Assembly (NCBI RefSeq): GCF_001894825.1
Contig: NZ_BCWY01000082.1
Location: 1-38,594, forward strand
Direction: 5' to 3'
DNA length: 38,594 nt
Origin: Rhodococcus jostii NBRC 16295
GTDB lineage: Bacteria; Actinomycetota; Actinomycetes; Mycobacteriales; Mycobacteriaceae
In this document: positions 32,478-38,594 of the stretch, piece by piece
How positions within the stretch are numbered: position 1 is the stretch's first letter
Layout of the letters: each line of letters opens with the position of its first letter
The notes under the pieces: generated by a model
Told to the model about the DNA's origin: nothing
Seen by the model: only the letters and a program-made list of their open reading frames with translations
Databases searched by the model: none
Program-made: the position numbers and the translations under genes

Positions 32478-33457
32478 CCACCACCACGCTGTCGCTCGGC
32501 GCCGCACTCAACGCAGGACTCCGACGCGCCCTCGAACACGACCGCAAGGTCGTGATCATGGGTGAGGACGTCGGGCGCCTCGGCGGGGTCTTCCGGGTCA
32601 CCGACACACTGCAGAAGGACTTCGGCGACAACCGGGTCATCGACACTCCGCTGGCCGAATCGGGGATCGTCGGCGCCGCGTTCGGAATGGCACTGCGCGG
32701 CTACCGGCCCGTTTGCGAGATCCAGTTCGACGGATTCGTGTACCCCGCGTTCGACCAGATCGTGTCGCAGGTGGCCAAGATTCACTACCGCACCCAGGGC
32801 CGGATCACCGCGCCCCTCACCATCCGGATCCCGTACGGCGGTGGCATCGGCGCGGTCGAGCACCACTCGGAGTCACCCGAGGCGTACTTCGCCCACACCG
32901 CCGGACTGCGCGTCGTCACTCCCAGCAACCCGGCGGACGCGTTCCACATGATCCAGCAGTCCGTCGCGGCGGACGACCCGGTGGTGTTCTTCGAACCGAA
33001 GCGGCGGTACTGGGACAAGGCCGAGTTCGACGTGGACGCCGAACCGGACCTGCCGCTGCATCAGGCGCGCGTGGCCCGGGTGGGCACCGACGCCACGATC
33101 GTCGCGTACGGCTCCGTCGTCCCGACGGCACTGTCGGCCGCTGCCGTCGCCGCAGACGAGGGCCACTCCCTCGAGGTGATCGACCTGCGGTCCCTCTCCC
33201 CGATCGACTTCGACACCATCGAGGAATCGGTCCGCAAGACCGGAAGGCTCGTCGTCGCGCACGAGGCCTCGACGTTCGCCGGTCTGGGCGCGGAGATCGC
33301 CGCCCGCATCTCCGAGCGGTGTTTCTACCAACTCGACGCACCCGTCCTGCGGGTCGGCGGATTCGACGTTCCGTATCCGCCGTCGAAGCTGGAACTGCAT
33401 CATCTGCCCGACGCCGACCGCCTGCTCGACGCCGTCGATCGCAGCCTCGCGGCCTGA
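32474..33457 (+). CDS. bkdB: Branched-chain 2-oxoacid dehydrogenase E1 beta subunit
   Basis: This 327-aa transketolase-like subunit pairs with the E1 alpha product. Conserved segments are VVIMGEDVGRLGGVFRVTD, IDTPLAESGIVGAAFGMAL, QFDGFVYPAFDQIVSQVAKI, IPYGGGIGAVEHHSESPEAY and DLRSLSPIDFDTIEESVRKT. The GGGIGAVEHHSES loop has the active-site His expected of E1 beta. Length is typical. The ATG overlaps the E1 alpha stop, so equal synthesis of both subunits is likely. Confidence 0.93.
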   Translation: MTTTTLSLGAALNAGLRRALEHDRKVVIMGEDVGRLGGVFRVTDTLQKDFGDNRVIDTPLAESGIVGAAFGMALRGYRPVCEIQFDGFVYPAFDQIVSQVAKIHYRTQGRITAPLTIRIPYGGGIGAVEHHSESPEAYFAHTAGLRVVTPSNPADAFHMIQQSVAADDPVVFFEPKRRYWDKAEFDVDAEPDLPLHQARVARVGTDATIVAYGSVVPTALSAAAVAADEGHSLEVIDLRSLSPIDFDTIEESVRKTGRLVVAHEASTFAGLGAEIAARISERCFYQLDAPVLRVGGFDVPYPPSKLELHHLPDADRLLDAVDRSLAA

Positions 33458-33488
33458 TCGCAACTCATCGGAGGAGAGGAGTCGTCCG

Positions 33489-34739
33489 TTGGCGCAGGAA
33501 TTCCGCCTACCCGATCTCGGTGAAGGGCTGACGGAGGCCGAGCTGGTCTCCTGGGCCGTCGAGGTGGGCCAGACGATCGAACTCAATCAGGTCATCGGTG
33601 AAGTCGAGACGGCGAAGGCGCTCGTCGAGTTGCCTTCGCCGTACGCGGGCGTCGTGGCGGACTTGCTGGTGTCGCCGGGAACGACGGTGCCGGTGGGGAC
33701 TCCGATCATCCGGATCACCACGGATGCGGCCACCGAGGAACTGCCCACGCGCACGCCCGTTCTGGTGGGGTACGGGCCCGAGGCCGCGGCCGAGAGCAAA
33801 CGTGCGAGGCGGAAGCTGGTGGCTGCAGCGGAGACCGGTGCCGTGCCGGACCGTCGGCGGCCCGACTCCTCGCCGGCAGCCCGGGTGGCGGCCCGCGAAC
33901 TCGGGGTCGACCTCGCCGTCGTCGCGGGAACGGGGCCGTCCGGCGCCGTCACGCGGAACGACGTGAAATCCCATGCAGGATCGGCCGGGCAGGTCGTGTC
34001 GCCCACACCGGAGCCGTCGGAGTTCTCGGAGCCCTCGGAGCGCGAAACGCGCACCCCGATCCGCAGCGTCCGCAAGCAGACCGCGGAAGCGATGGTCCGC
34101 AGCGCCTTCACCGCCCCGCACGTCACCGAATTCGTGACCGTCGACGTGACCCGGTCGGTGGAACTGCTCGACCGGCTGCGGGAACTCCCCGAATTCGAGG
34201 GACTGTCGGTGACACCGCTGACCCTGGTCGCGAAGGCGATGATCGTCGCGCTGCGGAAGAACCCGAGCCTCAACGCGTCGTGGGACGAGGAGCATCAGGA
34301 GATCGTCACCAAGCACTACGTCAATCTCGGCATCGCCGCGGCCACGCCCCGCGGGCTGGTGGTCCCCAACATCAAGGACGCGCAGGCGCTGAGCCTGCTG
34401 GAACTGTGCGGGGCGATCACCGAACTGACCGCAACCGCACGCAGCGGCCGGGCCACGCCCGCGCAACTCACCGGCGGCACCGTGTCGATCACCAACGTCG
34501 GCGTGTTCGGCGTCGACGCGGGCACGCCCATCCTCAACCCCGGCGAATCGGCCATCCTCTGCCTGGGCAGCGTCACCCAGAGACCGTGGGTGCACGAGGA
34601 CGAACTCGCGGTGCGGTGGGTCACCACCCTGAGCGTGTCGTTCGATCACCGGGTGGTCGACGGCGAGCAGGGGTCGAGGTTCCTGTCGTCCGTCGCCGCG
34701 ATGCTGCACGACCCCGCCTCACTGCTCGCACACCTCTGA
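33489..34739 (+). CDS. bkdC: 2-oxoacid dehydrogenase E2 (dihydrolipoamide acyltransferase)
   Basis: This 416-aa core enzyme has one N-terminal lipoyl domain (residues 1-80; lipoylated Lys43 in GEVETAKALVELPSPYAG). A peripheral-subunit-binding domain lies near residues 135-170 (SPAARVAARELGVDLAVVAG). The catalytic domain from about residue 190 ends with LSVSFDHRVVDGEQGSRFLS and carries the HxxxD acyltransfer motif. The start is a TTG at 33489 behind a strong GGAGGAGAGGAG ribosome binding site, 31 bases after the E1 beta stop. Only one lipoyl domain is present, as in BCKDH E2. No E3 (lpd) gene follows, so E3 must come from elsewhere. Confidence 0.93.
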   Translation: MAQEFRLPDLGEGLTEAELVSWAVEVGQTIELNQVIGEVETAKALVELPSPYAGVVADLLVSPGTTVPVGTPIIRITTDAATEELPTRTPVLVGYGPEAAAESKRARRKLVAAAETGAVPDRRRPDSSPAARVAARELGVDLAVVAGTGPSGAVTRNDVKSHAGSAGQVVSPTPEPSEFSEPSERETRTPIRSVRKQTAEAMVRSAFTAPHVTEFVTVDVTRSVELLDRLRELPEFEGLSVTPLTLVAKAMIVALRKNPSLNASWDEEHQEIVTKHYVNLGIAAATPRGLVVPNIKDAQALSLLELCGAITELTATARSGRATPAQLTGGTVSITNVGVFGVDAGTPILNPGESAILCLGSVTQRPWVHEDELAVRWVTTLSVSFDHRVVDGEQGSRFLSSVAAMLHDPASLLAHL

Positions 34740-34746
34740 TCCTCGG

Positions 34747-34758
34747 TACGTTTGATCG
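34747..34758 (+). promoter_or_regulatory. Possible -10 box for a leaderless MFS gene
   Basis: TACGTT (34747-34752) is followed by 6 bases and the GTG at 34759, in the 19-base gap after the bkdC stop. It could give a separate leaderless transcript; read-through from bkd is the alternative. Confidence 0.35.
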
Positions 34759-35949
34759 GTGAGCACTCCCCGAGCGTCCCCGGTCGACAAGCGCGAACCG
34801 GTGGCCGAGCCGCTCCGCAGGGCCCGTGCGGGAACGTTCGGGATCTTCGGAACCAACGGATTCCTGCTCGGTATGTGGGTCGTGCACATTCCGGCGATCG
34901 AGCACCGGACCGGGATCAGCCACTCGACACTGGGTTCGCTGCTGCTCCTGCTGGCGGTCGGCGCGATCGGCGGCATGCAACTCAGTGGTCCGCTGGCCGA
35001 CCGGTTCGGCAGCAGGCGGATGGTGATCGTCGCCGGACTCACGCTGTCGGTAGCCACGGTGGGTCCTGGGCTGGCGTCCGGCGCCTGGCAACTCGGTCTC
35101 GCACTGCTCGCGTTCGGCTTCGCCAACGGCGCACTGGACGTGTCGATGAACTCGCAGGCCGTCGAAGTCGAGCAGCGGTATCGACGGCCCATCATGTCGG
35201 CGTTCCACGCCCTGTTCTCCGTCGGCGGAGTAGCCGGATCGCTCCTCGGAGCGGCGACGCTCGCCGCGGGATGGGCACCAGTGACGGCGCTCCTCGTCGC
35301 CGGCGGAATCGGCGTCGTCACCGTCGCCGCGGGCTCGCGGTGGCTGATGGCGGACCGACCGCGGTCCCGGCACGAGTCGGCCCCCGCCGAGCAGGCGCAC
35401 GGCCGGCTGTCCGCACGGGTGCTCGCGCTCGGGGGAATCGCGTTCGTCCTCATGCTGTCGGAGGGCGTCGCGAACGACTGGAGCACGCTGCAGGTCAAGG
35501 AACATCTCGGAACGTCGGATTCGGTCGCCGCCCTCGCGTTCGGTGCCTTCTCGGTGATGATGACCGTGGGCCGGTTCACCGCCGACCGTGTGAGCGCCGC
35601 GCTCGGCCCCGTCGCCGTCGTCCGCTACGGCACCCTGATCGCGGCCCTCGGCATGCTGCTCGTCCTCGTCTCCGGACTGCTCCCGCTCACGATTGTGGGC
35701 TGGGCGTTGTTCGGCCTGGGGCTGTCGGGCTGCGTCCCCCAGATCTTCACCGCCGCGGGCAACCTCGGTTCCGGTTCCGCGGGCACCAACATGTCGCGGG
35801 TGGTCGGGCTGGGGTACGTCGGATTCCTCGCAGGCCCGGCGACCATCGGCTGGATCACCCAGGTGGTGCCCCTCACCGTCGCGATGGTGGTACCGCTGGT
35901 CTGCGTGCTGATCGCCGCCACGTTCGCGGGCGCCGTCCGGCGCAACTGA
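34759..35949 (+). CDS. MFS transporter
   Basis: This 396-aa major facilitator has 12 predicted membrane helices. The motif between helices 2 and 3 is GPLADRFGSRRMVIVAGLTL, and a second-half counterpart is MMTVGRFTADRVSAALGPVA. The fold and the FANGALDVSMNSQAVEVEQR segment resemble the FucP/YbjJ-like group of actinobacterial MFS proteins annotated as sugar or unknown-substrate transporters. The start is GTG at 34759. The hydrophilic N-terminus of about 22 residues is ordinary. It ends 4 bases from the convergent multicopper oxidase stop. The substrate cannot be assigned. Confidence 0.88.
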   Translation: MSTPRASPVDKREPVAEPLRRARAGTFGIFGTNGFLLGMWVVHIPAIEHRTGISHSTLGSLLLLLAVGAIGGMQLSGPLADRFGSRRMVIVAGLTLSVATVGPGLASGAWQLGLALLAFGFANGALDVSMNSQAVEVEQRYRRPIMSAFHALFSVGGVAGSLLGAATLAAGWAPVTALLVAGGIGVVTVAAGSRWLMADRPRSRHESAPAEQAHGRLSARVLALGGIAFVLMLSEGVANDWSTLQVKEHLGTSDSVAALAFGAFSVMMTVGRFTADRVSAALGPVAVVRYGTLIAALGMLLVLVSGLLPLTIVGWALFGLGLSGCVPQIFTAAGNLGSGSAGTNMSRVVGLGYVGFLAGPATIGWITQVVPLTVAMVVPLVCVLIAATFAGAVRRN

Positions 35950-35953
35950 CCCC

Positions 35954-37735
35954 TCAGACCACGGCGCGGTACCTGAGCATCATTTCGTGGTCCTCGTGAT
36001 CGAGGATGTGACAGTGCCAGACGTAGCCCTGCAATGGATGCGTACCGTCGGACGCGTGTCCGTGGGCCGCGTGTGATCCGTGCCCGAAGACCGCGTCCGG
36101 ATCGAAGCCCAGCCCCTCTGCTGTGGGAAACGCCGCGACGATCCGGGTGATGGAATTGGCGTTCGCCAGCACCGTGTCCTTGAATCCGCGCTCCCACGGC
36201 TCCGCGGGGACGAGCGGGGAGATCGTGAACGCATCCGCCGACGGGGTCCAGCGGATCCCGAGAGGCGGTTGCGGGGTGGCGAGCGCGAACCGCACAGTCT
36301 CGATCACCTGACGTCCCAGCACCCGGAAATTCGCGAGGTGCAGGTGCACCGGATGCGGATCGTTGGTTGCGTTGATGATGTTCCACTGCTCCACCGTGCC
36401 CTGGCGCGGCAACTCGATGTCCTCGGTCGAGTACCGGAGATTGTTCAGGGACATGATCGACGGCGGAAGCCGCACATCGCTCGGTTGGCTGAGCGTCACG
36501 TCCCGGTAGACGTCCGGGCGCGGAATCGGCGGCAGTGGTTCCGGCTGCCCTGGTCCCCCGCGCAGCGTGGCGGGCGGGCCGCCGGTGAATCCGCGGGCAG
36601 CGCCCACCCGGAATCTGCAGAACCTCGGCATCGTGCGTTCGCCGATGAGCGCGGCCTGGAACGGCGGCGGCTCGTCGTTGCACAACTCCACCGTCGACCC
36701 CGGTTCCAACCCGCCGAAGTCGACGAGCAGGTCGACGCGTTCGGCGGGACTCAACCGCACCCGCGATACCGCGACCGGAGCGTCCAGCAGCCCGTTGTCA
36801 CCGCCGATCACACAGAACCGCATCCGGTTGCCGAAATACAGATTCCACACGCTCAGCGAACCCGCATTGACGAGTCGCAGCCGATGGAACCCGCGGGCCA
36901 CGTCGAGTTCCGGCCACACCTTGCCGTTCACGACCCCGACGTCGCCGACAGCGCCCCCTTCCCAGCTGCCTTGCGGCACGGTGGGCGTCGACCGGATCCG
37001 CTGCCGTCCCTCGGCGGTGAACATCTTCTCCTGCAGTACGAGGGGAACCTCGAACTCCCCCGCCGGCAGTCCCAGCGGGTTGTCGGGGCGGCCGGTGTCG
37101 AAGTCGTCGCGCAGCAGATACAACCCGACCAGGCCCGCGTAGATGTTGAGCCGGGTCATCCCCATCGCATGGTCGTGATACCAGAGCCCGGCCGCCTCCT
37201 GCCGGTTCGGCAGGTGATGGGCGAACTCCTGACCCGGACGAAAGACCTGCTCGGGGTGCCCGTCGAACTCGGGCGGATTCACCCCGCCGTGCAGATGCAT
37301 CGCCGTGGGCACCGCGGTGCGGTCCCGCTCGCTCATACCGTGCAGCGACGTGTCCACATCGACTGCGAACGGATGGGCGGCGATGGTGTTGCGGTACGCG
37401 ATCGTCGTCGGCTGACCGACGTGCGCCTCGATCGTCGCGCCGAGATAGTCGGAGCCGCTGTAGGCCAATGCCGGGGACGGCGCCAGATCGGTGTGGAACT
37501 GATGGACGGTGCTGCGCGCGTGCACGTCGACGCTCGTCCCGGAGACCGTCGGCAGAATCGGGAGCCGATCACGATAGGGCTCCAGCGGAGGCGACGAGAA
37601 CATCAACGGCCTCAGCGGATCGATGTCGAAAGGGAACGCAGCGGCCGACCCGGCCGACACCGCGCCCAGCCCACCACCGAGCGCCACCGCCCGCAGGAAC
37701 GATCGGCGCGAAATCCGTCCACTCATATCTGTCAC
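35954..37735 (-). CDS. Tat-exported multicopper oxidase (CotA/bilirubin oxidase-like)
   Basis: This is a three-cupredoxin-domain oxidase of about 590 aa. It starts with a twin-arginine signal, SGRISRRSFLRAVALGGGLG, so it is folded with copper and exported by Tat. Copper-site motifs are MHLHGGVNPPEF, GLWYHDHAMGMTRLNIYAGL, HPVHLHLANFRVLG and the T1 site VWHCHILDHEDHEMM. A Met at the axial position suggests a moderate-potential laccase-like enzyme. Substrates may include phenols, bilirubin or metal ions. The start is either GTG 37735 or, more likely, ATG 37726 (MSGRISRRSF). It is convergent with the MFS gene and divergent from the PAP2-like gene. Confidence 0.93.
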   Translation of the reverse strand: MTDMSGRISRRSFLRAVALGGGLGAVSAGSAAAFPFDIDPLRPLMFSSPPLEPYRDRLPILPTVSGTSVDVHARSTVHQFHTDLAPSPALAYSGSDYLGATIEAHVGQPTTIAYRNTIAAHPFAVDVDTSLHGMSERDRTAVPTAMHLHGGVNPPEFDGHPEQVFRPGQEFAHHLPNRQEAAGLWYHDHAMGMTRLNIYAGLVGLYLLRDDFDTGRPDNPLGLPAGEFEVPLVLQEKMFTAEGRQRIRSTPTVPQGSWEGGAVGDVGVVNGKVWPELDVARGFHRLRLVNAGSLSVWNLYFGNRMRFCVIGGDNGLLDAPVAVSRVRLSPAERVDLLVDFGGLEPGSTVELCNDEPPPFQAALIGERTMPRFCRFRVGAARGFTGGPPATLRGGPGQPEPLPPIPRPDVYRDVTLSQPSDVRLPPSIMSLNNLRYSTEDIELPRQGTVEQWNIINATNDPHPVHLHLANFRVLGRQVIETVRFALATPQPPLGIRWTPSADAFTISPLVPAEPWERGFKDTVLANANSITRIVAAFPTAEGLGFDPDAVFGHGSHAAHGHASDGTHPLQGYVWHCHILDHEDHEMMLRYRAVV

Positions 37736-37900
37736 ATCGTGCTGTCCACGCGGAAAGAGAGTCGAGATCGGTCCTGCGTTACGTTACGCCGCCGGAAGCC
37801 CTGGTCGCGGGACTCTCGTTCGGCGCACGAAGGCGACCGTTCACCGACCTCACAGTGGCCTCTCATCGATCGTTCAGCGTCGGTTGGCACACTGTGTGTC
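37736..37900. promoter_or_regulatory. Divergent promoter region of the multicopper oxidase and PAP2-like genes
   Basis: This 165-base gap serves both genes. CGTTACGTTACG (37778-37789) is a short tandem repeat. The rightward start at GTG 37901 lies 7 bases after CACACT, a weak -10 candidate for leaderless transcription. I see no CsoR- or CopY-like copper operator. Confidence 0.4.
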
Positions 37901-38533
37901 GTGACCGAATCGACTAGCAGGCTGCGTCGCAGTGTTCGTCGCCTCGCCTTCGCCGCGGCGGGTGCGGTGGCACTGTGCGCGCTGTATCTCATCCGCCCCG
38001 AATCGTCGGGTCTCGTCCTCCCAGAGGCACTCCGACCCGTCGCCGAACCTGTGATCCAGGCGATCGACGTCACCACGGTGCTCGCAGCGACCGTCGTCCT
38101 CGCCATCGTCGCGGCGATGCGAAAACTGTCGTACGGCATGGGCGCGGTGCTGGTGCTCTGCATCGGAGCCAATCTCACCAGTGCCGCGGTCCGGGCCTGG
38201 GAGGTGGACGCCCCGTCCGTGCTCCTGCCGAGCGGACACGTCGTCGCCGTCACCGCGCTGTACGGTTCGGCGCTCCTGGTGTCGGCGCCCCGGTTCCGGC
38301 CCGTCATCGCGGGCCTGGGCTTCGCCGCCGTCCTCGGTGTCGCGGGCGCTGCCGCGCTCGTCGAACCGATCGGCATCTTCGGCCTCGCGGCCGGCTTGAT
38401 CATCTTCGCGATCTGGTGGGCGCTGGCGTCCACCCTGATGCTCTACTCCCCCGTCGCCGCCGAGCGCGAAGAGCGTCGGCCCGACACCGCGGCCATCGCC
38501 TTCTCCCGGCACCGCGGCAGTATCCGCTTCTGA
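37901..38533 (+). CDS. PAP2-like membrane protein with incomplete phosphatase motifs
   Basis: This 210-aa integral membrane protein has about six hydrophobic segments. VLLPSGHVVAVTALYGSALL at residues 107-126 contains PSGH, the second motif of PAP2 lipid phosphatases. The first motif (KxxxxxxRP) and the third (SRxxxxxHxxxD) are not seen, so catalysis is doubtful. The start is GTG at 37901 (VTESTSRLRRSVRRLAFAAA). A much longer same-frame reading upstream is antisense to the multicopper oxidase. The Arg-rich C-terminus (SRHRGSIRF) is cytoplasmic by the positive-inside rule. Function is unknown; it could be a diverged PAP2 that binds but does not cleave lipid phosphates. Confidence 0.8.
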   Translation: MTESTSRLRRSVRRLAFAAAGAVALCALYLIRPESSGLVLPEALRPVAEPVIQAIDVTTVLAATVVLAIVAAMRKLSYGMGAVLVLCIGANLTSAAVRAWEVDAPSVLLPSGHVVAVTALYGSALLVSAPRFRPVIAGLGFAAVLGVAGAAALVEPIGIFGLAAGLIIFAIWWALASTLMLYSPVAAEREERRPDTAAIAFSRHRGSIRF

Positions 38534-38542
38534 GGCGCTGCG

Positions 38543-38592
38543 CGCCCGTGCGCCTTTCTGGTAACTGGAGCAACCGGAAAGGCGCACGGGCG
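38543..38592. terminator. Large hairpin behind the PAP2-like gene
   Basis: CGCCCGTGCGCCTTTC (38543-38558) pairs perfectly with GAAAGGCGCACGGGCG (38577-38592). The 16-bp stem has an 18-base loop that can pair further with G-U. It begins 9 bases after the stop codon and is probably bidirectional; the gene on the far side is outside the window. Confidence 0.85.
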
Positions 38593-38594
38593 GC

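Noticed and set aside
36080..37900. Upstream extension of the PAP2-like frame to an 817-codon reading
   Set aside because: The extra part is antisense to the multicopper oxidase. The membrane-protein portion begins at GTG 37901.

Overview
The window is high-GC actinobacterial chromosomal DNA, most likely from a Rhodococcus (R. jostii/opacus-like) or a close mycolic-acid relative. The signs are the GC-rich third positions, the frequent GTG/TTG starts, a DUF222-type HNH protein, a HelZ/SWIM pair like the mycobacterial one, a DasR-type regulator and bkdABC-type ketoacid dehydrogenase genes. This assignment is inferred from gene content and codon use; no search was run. I see no tRNA, rRNA, CRISPR array, insertion sequence or prophage. 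The genes are tightly packed and no gap exceeds about 250 bases.

Left region (1-7860): the N-terminus of a DUF222/HNH protein at the edge, then a complete N-acetylglucosamine phosphotransferase system (PTS). A leftward operon nagE(IIC)-ptsH-ptsI-nagA-nagB-cutC faces a rightward nagF(IIB)-crr(IIA) pair across a 248-base divergent promoter. That promoter holds two DasR-like operator matches and a half-site. A GntR/UTRA (DasR-like) regulator converges on crr, and the two share a hairpin. Together these genes take up and phosphorylate GlcNAc, then deacetylate and deaminate it to fructose-6-phosphate.

Region 7970-17390: a leftward gene run of SNF2 helicase (HelZ), SWIM zinc-finger protein, a 1007-aa SARP/AfsR-type ATPase regulator, an FAD-linked BBE-type oxidoreductase, and DUF1232 and DUF1990 proteins. 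Divergent from helZ is an overlooked 39-codon gene with a Gly8 run, a strong ribosome binding site and its own terminator.

Region 17470-22500: a zinc-free quinone-reductase-like MDR enzyme, a small hypothetical protein, a secreted HNH (DUF1524) nuclease-like lipoprotein, a membrane-anchored sulfite-oxidase-family molybdoenzyme, a shikimate-dehydrogenase-like enzyme, and a DUF6328 membrane protein broken by a single-base deletion in a G run.

Region 22500-27885: a urate catabolic operon uraD-uraH-uricase-NCS2 permease, ending in a truncated LysR (OxyR-like) gene that overlaps the permease stop. It converges on a leftward benE-macrodomain-Na+/H+ antiporter operon.

Right region (27890-38594): BenE-type transporter, hotdog thioesterase, APH-like kinase, DoxX-like membrane protein, a branched-chain ketoacid dehydrogenase operon (E1alpha-E1beta-E2, no E3), an MFS transporter, a Tat-exported multicopper oxidase and a degenerate PAP2-like membrane protein, closing with a 16-bp-stem hairpin. 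Several singly transcribed genes here start about 6-8 bases after a TANNNT box, suggesting leaderless mRNAs.
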